Shown: positions 24,378 through 33,261 of the stretch, piece by piece | How positions within the stretch are numbered: position 1 is the first letter of the stretch | How the letters are laid out: every line of letters begins with the position of its first letter | Assembly (NCBI GenBank): GCA_016932435.1 | Contig: JAFGCW010000089.1 | Span: 62,001-126,000 of the forward strand | Reading direction: 5' to 3' | DNA from: Dehalococcoidales bacterium | Lineage (GTDB): Bacteria > Chloroflexota > Dehalococcoidia > Dehalococcoidales > UBA2162 | DNA length: 64,000 bases | Translations under genes and position numbers: made by a program | The notes under the pieces: generated by a model | Seen by the model: only the letters and a program-made list of their open reading frames with translations | What the model was told of the DNA's origin: nothing | Databases searched by the model: none

Positions 24378-26270
24378 ATGTCACGATTATTGGATAGTAT
24401 AAACAGCCCTTCGGACCTTAAGGACTTATCACACTCTGAAGTTGAGCAGTTGGCCGCTGAAATCAGGGATGAACTCGTTTCTACCGTTTCCGTGACCGGA
24501 GGGCACCTTGCATCAAATCTTGGAGCTATTGAACTTACCCTTGCACTGCACCGCATCTTCGATATGCCACGAGACAAGGTTGTATGGGATGTCGGTCACC
24601 AGGCTTATACTCATAAATTATTAACAGGAAGAAGAGAGCGTTTTAAGACATTACGCCAATACGAAGGCTTGTCCGGATTTACCAGCCGTGACGAGAGCGA
24701 ATATGATGCATTTGGAGCCGGTCATGCGAGTACTTCGGTGTCGGCTGCGCTGGGAATGGCCGTTGCCCGTGATCTTGCGGGTGACGACTATAGAGTGATT
24801 GCTGTTATCGGTGACGGAGCTATTACCGGCGGCATGGCCCTTGAGGCGTTGAACCAAGCCGGACATCTCAGTTCCAATATTACCGTGATATTGAATGATA
24901 ATGGCATGTCTATCGCACCAACTGTTGGCGCTCTATCCAAACTGATGGGTAAGGTTCGTTTCGATCATCGGTTTCATGAAGCAAGAGAAAGAAGCTGGCG
25001 AATCCTCAGGCATTTGCCGTTCAGTAATAAGCTGAAAAGTGCGAGTGAACAGGTAGAGAGTGGAGTAAAAGGTCTTGTTATGCCTACCATGCTCTGGGAG
25101 GAGCTTGGATTTACCTATATGGGACCGGTTGACGGGCATGACATCCGAAAGTTAGAAGAGGCTTTTGCGCAGGCCAGGAATTTCAGGAAAAAACCTGCCC
25201 TGGTGCATGTTGTCACTACCAAGGGTAAGGGATATCAGCCTGCTGAAGGTGATGCAGTTTACTTTCATGGAGTATCAGGTCAAAACGGCGAAGCCTGTGA
25301 TATTCCGTCATACAGCGAGGTATTCGCCCGGACGATTCTGGATGTTGCAAGGGAAGACTCCCGCCTGGTGGTTATTACCCCGGCTATGCCCGAGGGGAAC
25401 TGCCTTCATATCGTCCAGGCTGAATTTCCGGAAAGAGTATTTGACGTTGGTATCTGCGAGCAGCATGCGGTAACGTTCGCTGCCGGATTGGCCACTCAGA
25501 AATACACTCCTGTGGTCGCTATATACTCCACCTTTTTACAACGTGCATTCGATCAGATAATACATGATGTATGCCTCCAGGAACTGCCTATGGTGTTCGC
25601 TATAGACCGGGGAGGTATAGTCGGCGACGACGGTAAGACCCACCAGGGAACCCTGGATCTGTCATACCTTACTCTAATACCCAACCTGATCATCTCATCA
25701 CCCAAGGATGAAAATGAACTCCGGCACCTGCTTTACACGGCAATCAGGTGTGGAAAACCAATGGCAGTACGCTATCCCCGCGGTACCGGTTTAGGTGTAA
25801 GTATGAATGATGATCTTCATGTCATACCAATCGGAAAAGCCGAGGTGTTGCGTGAAGGCAGTGATGTTGCCATCCTGGCTATAGGAGTTACGGTACAGGC
25901 GGCGATGGATGCGGCGGAAAATCTATCCGAACGGGGAATAGAAGCTACCGTGGTTAATTCCAGATTTGCAAAACCCCTGGACTCCGAACTCATAATGGAT
26001 TTAGCGGGAAGAATCAAGCGGATTATTACGGTGGAAGAAAATACCGTCAAGGGCGGTTTTGGTAACTGCATACTTGACCTGCTTCAGGAAGAAAACGTAT
26101 ACGATGTCCAGGTAAAGTGCATCGGTGTACCTGACAAGTTTATAGAACAGGGTACGCAGCAGATCATACGGAAAAAATACGGACTCGATGCTGCCGGCAT
26201 CGAAACGACAGTCCTTAACCTGGTTGGATATTCCGAACCTGTTTCTTCATTACCCGAAGTGAGAAAATGA
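24378..26270 (+). CDS. dxs: 1-deoxy-D-xylulose-5-phosphate synthase
   Basis: The first step of the MEP isoprenoid pathway: pyruvate plus glyceraldehyde 3-phosphate to DXP, using thiamine diphosphate. At 630 residues it is full length. It shows GGHLASNLGAIELTLALHRI, DVGHQAYTHKLLTGR, the TPP-binding GDGAITGGMALEALN...NDN, the glutamate motif GICEQHAVTFAAGLA and the C-terminal transketolase domain (VEENTVKGGFGNCIL). The ATG at 24378 has no obvious Shine-Dalgarno and a short leader. The stop overlaps the start of pgk by four bases. Grouping with glycolytic genes fits its need for glyceraldehyde 3-phosphate. Confidence 0.97.
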   Translation: MSRLLDSINSPSDLKDLSHSEVEQLAAEIRDELVSTVSVTGGHLASNLGAIELTLALHRIFDMPRDKVVWDVGHQAYTHKLLTGRRERFKTLRQYEGLSGFTSRDESEYDAFGAGHASTSVSAALGMAVARDLAGDDYRVIAVIGDGAITGGMALEALNQAGHLSSNITVILNDNGMSIAPTVGALSKLMGKVRFDHRFHEARERSWRILRHLPFSNKLKSASEQVESGVKGLVMPTMLWEELGFTYMGPVDGHDIRKLEEAFAQARNFRKKPALVHVVTTKGKGYQPAEGDAVYFHGVSGQNGEACDIPSYSEVFARTILDVAREDSRLVVITPAMPEGNCLHIVQAEFPERVFDVGICEQHAVTFAAGLATQKYTPVVAIYSTFLQRAFDQIIHDVCLQELPMVFAIDRGGIVGDDGKTHQGTLDLSYLTLIPNLIISSPKDENELRHLLYTAIRCGKPMAVRYPRGTGLGVSMNDDLHVIPIGKAEVLREGSDVAILAIGVTVQAAMDAAENLSERGIEATVVNSRFAKPLDSELIMDLAGRIKRIITVEENTVKGGFGNCILDLLQEENVYDVQVKCIGVPDKFIEQGTQQIIRKKYGLDAAGIETTVLNLVGYSEPVSSLPEVRK

Positions 26271-27454
26271 ACAAGCAGACTGTCAGGGATATCGATGTCT
26301 CGGGTAAGAAAGTCCTTGTCAGGGTAGATTTCAATGTAAATCTGGATGAAAGGACCGGAGAAATAACCGATGACAGCCGTATTCGGGCAGCTCTTCCCAC
26401 GATCGATTATCTTATCGAGAAAAAAGCCAAAATCATCCTGTGCTCACATTTAGGCCGACCTGACGGGAAGGTTGTCGAGAGTCTACGACTAAAACCGGTT
26501 GCCGAACGACTCTCCGAACTTTTGGGAAAACCGGTAATCTCAACACTCGATTGCATTGGCCCGGAAGCGGAAATTGAAGCTGACGGTTTAGTTAACGGTG
26601 AACTGTTGCTCCTCGAAAATCTGCGATTTCACCCTGAGGAAGAGGAGAATGATCCGGTTTTTTCTGCCTCGCTGGCAAAGCTGGCGGATATCTATGTCGA
26701 TGATGCCTTCGGTACTGCCCATCGCGCCCATGCATCTACTGAGGGTGTAACCAAATTCCTTCCCGCTGTCGCCGGCTTGCTGATGGAAAAGGAACTTGAG
26801 TACCTTGGCGGTATCCTGAAGAATCCCGCTCAGCCATTTGGCGGACTGGTTGGAGGAGCCAAGGTAAGTGACAAAGTCGCCATGCTTGAAAATATCATGA
26901 ATAAAGTGGAGTTTATCCTGGTTGGCGGAGGGATGGCGGCAACCTTTCTTAAGGCAAAATCATTTGAAGTCGGCCTTTCGCTGGTAGAAGAAGACAGGAT
27001 AGAAACGGCCCGGAGTTTATTAGACCAGGCTGAGAAAGTCGGTATTCGCCTGTTGCTGCCGACGGATGTAATGGTGACTGAAGAAATAAAGGCGGGATCA
27101 TCCAGAGAGATCGTGCCGGTTGATAAAATATCCCCCGAAAAGAGAATCGTTGATATCGGGCATAGAACGATAGAACTTTTTTCAAGCGAACTGAAGCGTG
27201 CCGGTACAGTCTTCTGGAATGGACCGATGGGTATAAACGAGATACCGGATTTTGCCGCCGGTACCCACGCGATGGCTCTATTGTTATCGAGCCTCGATGC
27301 TGATACTATTATCGGTGGAGGGTCAACATCCGACGTAGTGATTAATATGGGATTGGCGGACAAAATGACCTTCATATCTACGGGAGGTGGCGCTTCGTTG
27401 AGATTCCTTGGCGGTAAAAAGCTTCCCGGTGTAGAAGCACTGCTTGATAAATAG
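26267..27454 (+). CDS. pgk: Phosphoglycerate kinase
   Basis: It interconverts 1,3-bisphosphoglycerate plus ADP with 3-phosphoglycerate plus ATP. At 395 residues it is the usual bacterial length. The signature VLVRVDFNVNLDE (15-27), SHLGRP, ENLRFHPEEE, GGAKVSDKV, the FWNGPMG motif and the C-terminal GGGSTSDVV with FISTGGGASLRFLGG are all present. The ATG overlaps the dxs stop (ATGA), showing translational coupling. apgM and tpiA follow. Confidence 0.98.
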   Translation: MNKQTVRDIDVSGKKVLVRVDFNVNLDERTGEITDDSRIRAALPTIDYLIEKKAKIILCSHLGRPDGKVVESLRLKPVAERLSELLGKPVISTLDCIGPEAEIEADGLVNGELLLLENLRFHPEEEENDPVFSASLAKLADIYVDDAFGTAHRAHASTEGVTKFLPAVAGLLMEKELEYLGGILKNPAQPFGGLVGGAKVSDKVAMLENIMNKVEFILVGGGMAATFLKAKSFEVGLSLVEEDRIETARSLLDQAEKVGIRLLLPTDVMVTEEIKAGSSREIVPVDKISPEKRIVDIGHRTIELFSSELKRAGTVFWNGPMGINEIPDFAAGTHAMALLLSSLDADTIIGGGSTSDVVINMGLADKMTFISTGGGASLRFLGGKKLPGVEALLDK

Positions 27455-27473
27455 GGGTGATACGGCAATTCGG

Positions 27474-28679
27474 ATGGATAACCAGGAAATTATAAAAACT
27501 CTCTCACAATCGACGCCTTCTAAGATTGTCTTTCTCGTACTTGATGGTCTTGGAGGTCTGCCGCTACCGGAGACCGGTAAAACTGAACTGGAGACAGCGA
27601 ATACGCCGAACCTTGACAGGCTAGCGGCAGAGGGAGTTTGTGGTCTCAGTGATCCCGTTGCTCCCGGTATAACTCCAGGCAGTGCTCCCGGACACCTGGG
27701 ATTATTCGGATATGATCCTGTCAAGTACGAAATAGGCAGAGGAGTGCTTGAAGCGACCGGTATCGATTTTGTAGTACAACCGGGTGACGTGGCAGCACGG
27801 GGAAATTTCTGTACGGTGGATAATAACGGACTGGTAACCGATCGCCGGGCAGGAAGAATATCCGACGAGAAATGCGCTGACTTATGCCAGATCCTGGATG
27901 GACAGAGTATAGACGGTATTGAAGTAATAGTTCGACCGGTCAAAGGACACCGGTTTATCGCGGTATTCAGGGGAGAAGGTCTTTCTCCGGAAGTCAGTGA
28001 CTCGGATCCCCAACAGACAGGATTACCTCCATTGGATATTTACGCTGATAATATTGAAGCGGTAAAGATGGCAAACATAGCTATCAGTTTTATCTCTGCG
28101 GCGAGAGAACTTCTGGCTGAACAAAATCCGGCGAACATGGTGTTATTACGAGGTTTTTCCGGAGAACCCGGTTTCCCATCGATGAAAGAAATCTATAAGC
28201 TCAATCCGGCAGCCGTTGCCGGATATCCTATGTATCGGGGTCTGGCGCGGCTTGTAGGTATGGACACACTCGACACTGGACCTGGTATAGGCGATGTTTT
28301 CGCCACGGTTAAAGAATATTACGAAAACTATGATTTCTTTTTCCTGCATTACAAACCTACTGACGCGGCAGGAGAGGACGGTGACTTCGATAGAAAAGTG
28401 AAAGCTATCGAGGAAGTCGATTCAGCCCTTCCTGACCTGTTAACTCTCAAGCCCGATGTCCTGGTGGTAACCGGTGACCATTCAACACCGGCAGTACTGA
28501 AAGGGCATAGCTGGCACCCGGTACCGATCCTTCTCAGTTCTAAATTCTGCCGTACCGATGATGCGGATGATTTCTCAGAAACATCATGCGTGAAAGGCGG
28601 ACTCGGCAGGATACACGCTGTCGATATAATACCCCTCGCAATGGCTAATGCTCTCAAGCTGAAAAAATTCGGAGCATAA
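27474..28679 (+). CDS. apgM: Cofactor-independent phosphoglycerate mutase, archaeal (ApgM) type
   Basis: It interconverts 3- and 2-phosphoglycerate with bound divalent metals, in the alkaline-phosphatase superfamily. Landmarks are VFLVLDGLGGLPLP (first metal Asp), ETANTPNLDRLAAEG, the catalytic Ser region TPGSAPGHLGLFGYDP, FFLHYKPTDAAGEDGD, and VVTGDHSTPAVLKGHSWHPV for metal ligands. The length of about 400 fits ApgM rather than the 510-residue GpmI. The frame is open from 27444, but ATG 27474 is preferred as the first ATG after the pgk stop. It is common in archaea and in anaerobic bacteria of this kind. Confidence 0.95.
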   Translation: MDNQEIIKTLSQSTPSKIVFLVLDGLGGLPLPETGKTELETANTPNLDRLAAEGVCGLSDPVAPGITPGSAPGHLGLFGYDPVKYEIGRGVLEATGIDFVVQPGDVAARGNFCTVDNNGLVTDRRAGRISDEKCADLCQILDGQSIDGIEVIVRPVKGHRFIAVFRGEGLSPEVSDSDPQQTGLPPLDIYADNIEAVKMANIAISFISAARELLAEQNPANMVLLRGFSGEPGFPSMKEIYKLNPAAVAGYPMYRGLARLVGMDTLDTGPGIGDVFATVKEYYENYDFFFLHYKPTDAAGEDGDFDRKVKAIEEVDSALPDLLTLKPDVLVVTGDHSTPAVLKGHSWHPVPILLSSKFCRTDDADDFSETSCVKGGLGRIHAVDIIPLAMANALKLKKFGA

Positions 28680-28701
28680 GAAATCGTCTGGAGATACCTC
28701 A

Positions 28702-29775
28702 ATGAAGCTTGTTAATGAAGATGAACATGGTTCTTATCATGGAGTAACTCCGGAATTTCTCCAGGAATTTGAAACGATTGAAAGCAATCCGCATTTCGAC
28801 GTATACGATTCACTCGATAGCGGCAGGCGGTTTATCGCAGTGAAATCATCCCGGATTCCTGATGATGAGAACCCGGTTGAAGGCAGATTCGGGATAGACT
28901 TTAACCGGGCTAAGCCTACTCTTCAGGAAGCTGTTGAGTATGCTGAAGGCCTTCCGGACAGTTACCTGTGGCAGGATGATATCGCCTTTGCTGCTGCCGG
29001 AGTTCGCGAATATGAAATAAAATCCTCGATATGGGATAGTTTTTATTCCTATATTTGGGATACTATTCCTCAGACTGTCTGGGTCGCTCCGCATTCGGGA
29101 AATACTTATAAACCACCTCATGATTACCTGTCAGACCCCAAGATAATGATAGATACCTTTTCCGCCGGAATTTCGGCTCTTTGTGCTTTCAGAGATACCG
29201 ATGAGGTGATAAACAGGAATCTGGTCGTTGTCCATAGCACAGGGCAGCTAGGGGCGGTCTTGAATCTCGGTGATTTCGGAGTGCTGGAGCAGGAAAAAAT
29301 GGATATTGCGGCGAATAAAGTAATACCCGAATATCGAGAAAGAGTCCATGCTATTGCCGGGGAATTCAAGCAGGATTATTCAGAAAAAACCTTTAAATTC
29401 CTTAACAGAATATTAAAGGCAAGAGGTACTCTGGATCCGTTCGAACTTGAAGGTATTTCCCGGGATGACAGTTTCCTCATCAGAATTTATGCCAGGTGTC
29501 TTGAATTGTATGGACAGAAAATAAGTGAATACTCTCTGGAAGGTTTTTCCAGAGCTCTGGAGAACCTGGGTGAAGCCGAGGTTCCCGTTATCCTCAATAA
29601 TTTCATATATCCGGGTAGAAACGCGGGTAGACTTATCAAACTTTCTGACAAAATAAGAGAAGGTGAGATGAATTCGGCAGTCCAAGTAGAAGGAGCCAGG
29701 GTTTATATGGCAAACGATCCGCAACTCGTTGCAGATATACTTTTAGATGTGAAGAGGGAACTTTTCGATAACTAA
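28702..29775 (+). CDS. Conserved-looking protein of unknown function in glycolytic cluster (357 aa)
   Basis: No family is recognised. It is soluble and acidic, with no signal peptide. An N-terminal part (residues 1-100) leads to a central segment with WVAPHSGNTYKPPHDY, a PHSGN pattern that recalls the PHxG of N-formylglutamate amidohydrolases. NRNLVVVHSTGQLGAVLNLG follows, then a long helical C-terminus (RVHAIAGEFKQDYSEKTFKF onward). The metal-binding resemblance is weak and only a hint. The gene starts 22 bases after apgM and ends 35 bases before tpiA, so it is embedded in a tight operon of central metabolism. Confidence 0.65.
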   Translation: MKLVNEDEHGSYHGVTPEFLQEFETIESNPHFDVYDSLDSGRRFIAVKSSRIPDDENPVEGRFGIDFNRAKPTLQEAVEYAEGLPDSYLWQDDIAFAAAGVREYEIKSSIWDSFYSYIWDTIPQTVWVAPHSGNTYKPPHDYLSDPKIMIDTFSAGISALCAFRDTDEVINRNLVVVHSTGQLGAVLNLGDFGVLEQEKMDIAANKVIPEYRERVHAIAGEFKQDYSEKTFKFLNRILKARGTLDPFELEGISRDDSFLIRIYARCLELYGQKISEYSLEGFSRALENLGEAEVPVILNNFIYPGRNAGRLIKLSDKIREGEMNSAVQVEGARVYMANDPQLVADILLDVKRELFDN

Positions 29776-29810
29776 TTGATATGTGATAATAGATACCGGA
29801 GGAAAGTTAA

Positions 29811-30566
29811 ATGCGCATACCTTTAATTGCAGGAAACTGGAAAATGAATACGACCGTTGATGAAGCGGTTCGCCTTGTAAAAGAGATGCTGCCTGGCATG
29901 GATGCTATCGGTAACATAGAGAAACTGGTCTGTCCTCCGTTTATTTCGCTGACTTCTGTGAGGGAGGTATTGAAAGGCAGTTCGGTAAAACTGGGTGCTC
30001 AGAACCTTCATTATATGGAAAAAGGTGCCTATACCGGAGAAATCTCACCCCTGATGCTTTCGGGAATCTGCGAATACGTGATAATCGGCCACTCGGAAAG
30101 GCGGCAATACTTCGGTGATACGAACGAGGTGGTGAACAAGAAGATTCAGGCTGCTCTTGATGCCGGACTGAAGCCCATCCTCTGTGTCGGTGAGAGTCTT
30201 GAAGAAAATGAAGCAGGAAAGACCGAGGAAGTAGTTACCGGACAACTCAGGCAATCTCTTGCTGAGATAGACTATCCGGGCAGCTTCGTTATCGCTTATG
30301 AGCCGGTATGGGCCATCGGAACAGGAAGAGCAGCGACCGGTACACAGGCAAATGACACGATAAGCCTGGTGCGTCGCACCGTCACTGATCTGTGGAGTGC
30401 CGAAGAAGGCGACGAAGTTCGGATTCTTTATGGCGGCAGCGTTACCGCTGCCAACACGACTGAATTCCTGAGTCAGCCCGATATCGATGGCGCTCTGGTT
30501 GGCGGCGCTTCCCTGAAACCGGATGAGTTTGTCAGTATAGTGAGACAGACAGCCGATCTACAATAA
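29811..30566 (+). CDS. tpiA: Triosephosphate isomerase
   Basis: It interconverts dihydroxyacetone phosphate and glyceraldehyde 3-phosphate. The TIM barrel is full length at 251 residues. It has substrate Lys in AGNWKMN (residues 7-13), catalytic His in IIGHSERR, catalytic Glu in AYEPVWAIGTG, and the phosphate loop YGGSV with ALVGGASL. The ribosome site GGAGGAAAGTTAA is strong. It is the last glycolytic gene of the cluster and is followed by a terminator. Confidence 0.98.
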   Translation: MRIPLIAGNWKMNTTVDEAVRLVKEMLPGMDAIGNIEKLVCPPFISLTSVREVLKGSSVKLGAQNLHYMEKGAYTGEISPLMLSGICEYVIIGHSERRQYFGDTNEVVNKKIQAALDAGLKPILCVGESLEENEAGKTEEVVTGQLRQSLAEIDYPGSFVIAYEPVWAIGTGRAATGTQANDTISLVRRTVTDLWSAEEGDEVRILYGGSVTAANTTEFLSQPDIDGALVGGASLKPDEFVSIVRQTADLQ

Positions 30567-30621
30567 TGAACTGATAATGTTACCTCTCCTTGCGAAAAAG
30601 GGGAATGCAAGGAAAATAAAA

Positions 30622-30642
30622 TCCCCCTTTACAAAAGGGGGA
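30622..30642 (+). terminator. Hairpin after tpiA
   Basis: TCCCCCTTT (30622-30630) and AAAGGGGGA (30634-30642) form a 9-bp stem with a three-base loop. The core also resembles the small repeat at 10628-10646, so it may be a repeat copy acting as a terminator. Confidence 0.55.
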
Positions 30643-30679
30643 CATTAATACCTCAGGTTAAACATATTGGTAAATAATC

Positions 30680-31615
30680 ATGACAGGTGTACTTAAAAGT
30701 AATCCTCTTGTGGCTGTGGTAGGTCCTACCGCTACCGGTAAGAGCGACCTGGCAATTTACCTCGCGCGGGAATTCGACGGTGAGGTGATAAACGCCGACA
30801 GCCGACAGGTATACCGGTACATGGATATAGGCACGGCGAAACTCAGCCGGGAAGAACTGGCTCTCATTCCCCACTATCTAATTGACATAATGAATCCTGA
30901 CGAGGATTTCAGTCTGGCTCAGTATAAGGAAATTGCAACCGGGGAAATTGCTGATATCCATAAGCGCGGGAAATTGCCGATCCTGGCAGGTGGAAGCGGA
31001 CAGTATGTCTGGGCACTGCTTGAAGGCTGGGATATACCGAAGGTAGAACCTGATCTTGAACTAAGGCAAAGACTGGAAGAGAAGGCCGCAGAAGGAAAGG
31101 CGGACGAGTTATATCATGAACTTGAGGAAATCGACCCGGAAGCAGCCAGGACGATCGATCCGAGAAATATACGCCGTGTGATCAGGGCACTCGAAGTTAC
31201 CTTGCAGACCGGTAAACCTTTTACACAACTGAGAACTAAACAAACTCCCCCTTATGATACTCTTATCATAGGACTCACTACTGAGAGAAAAGAATTATAC
31301 CGGCGCATAGATCTGCGAGTCGACTCCATGATAGAAAACGGTCTGGTTGATGAAGTTAAAAACCTTATGGAAATGGGATATGGGGTAGATGTTCCAACGA
31401 TGTCCAGCATCGGGTATAAGCAGATAATGATGTTCCTGGATGGTGAAATCTCACTGGAATCAGCCGTTCACCAGATGAAAACAGAAACGCACCGGCTGGT
31501 AAGAAGACAGTATAACTGGTTCAGTTTATCTGATGAGAGAATAAAGTGGCTGGATATCCAGGATGATTTCAAAGAAGAAGCAAGGGAGTTGGTAGCGGAA
31601 TTTATCTCAAGCTAG
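30680..31615 (+). CDS. miaA: tRNA dimethylallyltransferase
   Basis: It transfers a dimethylallyl group to A37 of tRNAs that read UNN codons. P-loop AVVGPTATGKSDLAIYLA (12-29), NADSRQVYRYMDIGTAK, and HYLIDIMNPDEDFSLAQYK are standard. RVIRALEV, the helical insert and the C-terminal SSIGYKQI follow. The length of 311 is normal. The dimethylallyl donor comes from the MEP pathway, which begins with dxs upstream. It is separated from tpiA by a hairpin and 113 bases, so it may have its own promoter. Confidence 0.97.
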   Translation: MTGVLKSNPLVAVVGPTATGKSDLAIYLAREFDGEVINADSRQVYRYMDIGTAKLSREELALIPHYLIDIMNPDEDFSLAQYKEIATGEIADIHKRGKLPILAGGSGQYVWALLEGWDIPKVEPDLELRQRLEEKAAEGKADELYHELEEIDPEAARTIDPRNIRRVIRALEVTLQTGKPFTQLRTKQTPPYDTLIIGLTTERKELYRRIDLRVDSMIENGLVDEVKNLMEMGYGVDVPTMSSIGYKQIMMFLDGEISLESAVHQMKTETHRLVRRQYNWFSLSDERIKWLDIQDDFKEEARELVAEFISS

Positions 31616-31639
31616 TATCATATCTCGGACCTACCTTGA

Positions 31640-31857
31640 ATAATCTACTCATTTTTTGACAAGCTCAGGATGAGCGGTTGCAAGAGGCTACGGATGATTG
31701 GGATTATAAGGTTCAGGATGAGTGGTTGTGTATCCGCTCGTGGTGAGTTTATCGAACCATGAGCCAGTCCGGCAGGATTCACTCATCCTACGTCAAGATC
31801 ATTCTACGATAGGCTCACGATGAGCGGTTGTATGAGGTTCAGGATGATCGATAATAT
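31640..31857. repeat. Intergenic repeat cluster
   Basis: Three copies of a 14-base word close to AGGATGAGCGGTTG lie at 31667-31680, 31715-31728 and 31817-31830. They are mixed with fragments of the common CTCATCCTGAGCTTGTCAAA / GAACCATGAGC type of bacterial intergenic repeat. It fills the gap between convergent miaA and the hps-rraA gene. No gene is present. Confidence 0.6.
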
Positions 31858-33228
31858 CTATTTCTTTACGTCCCACTTCGACAGGTATTGTGTCTGTCCG
31901 AGAGTCGAACCTCTCTGGATCTCTTCGCGAATACGGTTTTCTTTTTCCAGGACATCGATAGCCCGGTTAGCCATCTCCATTGCTGAATCTTTCGGAACAA
32001 CCACAATCCCGCTTTCGTCGCCGATTATCCAGTCTCCCGGTTCAACTTTCCTGCCGCATACCTCGATAGCGGCATTGATTTCGCCGAAACCTTTCGGTTC
32101 GCCGGCTGTCGGTGTGAAATGACGGGCGAATAGCGGGAATTTCAGTTTTCTAATATCATCGATGTCACGTACGGCACCATCTATCACCACGCCTACTACT
32201 CCGACAGTTTTACAGCTGTTGGTAGCCAGTTCTCCCCAGACCGCGATCTCTCCCTGGCAGGCATCGATGACCAGGACATCACCTGCCTTCGCGTGGTCGA
32301 TAGCCTGGACAGGAGCACTCCAGTCGCCGTTATAGGTTCTGACGGTAACCGCCGGTCCGGCGAATTTCAGTTCGCCCGGTTTTCCTTCCCAGACCGGTTT
32401 GAGTCCTCTCAACTCTCCTGTCCGGTGCATCGCATCACTGATATTAGAGGAACTCACTTTCATAAATGCTTCGGCGAGGTGCTCTTTGTCGTACTTCAGA
32501 AACTCTTTCGTCTCTATCGGTTTTCCTGATTTCAATGATTGTACGATTTTCCGTGCCGATTCTTCGGGACTTTTCGCTTTATAGAGAGAACCACCAGCGA
32601 TAATAATATCGGCACCGGCTTCATAAGCCTGAACCGCAGTCTCGCTGTTAATTCCTCCTGCTGCCGAGATCTGAGCTTTTCCCGATATAGCTTTCGCTAT
32701 CTCCTTCACCAGATCGATAGGTTTTACACCGAGTACCTGTTGATCGAGTCCGACATGGATGTTGATAATATCTATACCCATTTCCTCGAGTTCAACAGCA
32801 CGCTTGGCAGGATCTTTGACGGATATAAGGTCTGCCGCAATTTTTACACTGTATTTCTTCCCGGCAAGTATCGCTTCGGAAATGCACGAATCAGGTGCTG
32901 TTCCGAGAATAAAGACCACGTTGGCACCGGCTTTCGCGGCAATCTCTACTTCGGTAGAACCGGCATCCATCACTTTCATGTCGGCGCAGATGGTATGTCC
33001 CGGGAAAGCGGCACGAAGCTCACGAACGGCATTCATTCCTTCAGATTTAATAAGCGGAGTTCCGGCTTCGATCCATGCCTTCGAAATATCACCATCGGTT
33101 TCAGCAAGTATGCCTTTTACTGCTTCCTGGGCAATCTTTACTGCCCTGGGGAGATCGATAAGGTCGAGGGCGATCTGAATGGGAGGGAGTTTGTTCTGAG
33201 AAGGTGTGTTGACCTGTGTTTTCGTCAT
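31858..33228 (-). CDS. 3-hexulose-6-phosphate synthase fused to an RraA-like domain
   Basis: Residues about 15-225 form an orotidine-decarboxylase-type barrel with the Hps signatures (IQIALDLIDLPRAV, ICADMKVMDAG, AGGINSETAV, DIIIAGGSLYKAKSPE). Residues about 245-435 form an RraA/DlpA-like domain (NISDAMHRTGELRGLKPV, VLVIDACQGEIAVWGE, GVVIDGAVRDIDDI). Hps joins formaldehyde to ribulose 5-phosphate, or runs in reverse to make pentoses; the fused form is known mainly from archaea. The RraA-like domain in such fusions may be an aldolase or a regulator and is not settled. An ideal ribosome site AGGAGGTTTATCTAT precedes ATG 33228. No phi (isomerase) gene is adjacent. Confidence 0.85.
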   Translation of the reverse strand: MTKTQVNTPSQNKLPPIQIALDLIDLPRAVKIAQEAVKGILAETDGDISKAWIEAGTPLIKSEGMNAVRELRAAFPGHTICADMKVMDAGSTEVEIAAKAGANVVFILGTAPDSCISEAILAGKKYSVKIAADLISVKDPAKRAVELEEMGIDIINIHVGLDQQVLGVKPIDLVKEIAKAISGKAQISAAGGINSETAVQAYEAGADIIIAGGSLYKAKSPEESARKIVQSLKSGKPIETKEFLKYDKEHLAEAFMKVSSSNISDAMHRTGELRGLKPVWEGKPGELKFAGPAVTVRTYNGDWSAPVQAIDHAKAGDVLVIDACQGEIAVWGELATNSCKTVGVVGVVIDGAVRDIDDIRKLKFPLFARHFTPTAGEPKGFGEINAAIEVCGRKVEPGDWIIGDESGIVVVPKDSAMEMANRAIDVLEKENRIREEIQRGSTLGQTQYLSKWDVKK

Positions 33229-33261
33229 ATAGATAAACCTCCTGTCGGCTTTTCCAGGTGT

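Noticed and set aside
26830..27468. Minus-strand open frame of 212 codons opposite pgk
   Set aside because: Shadow of pgk codon structure, rich in Ser and Pro, with no ribosome site or neighbours.
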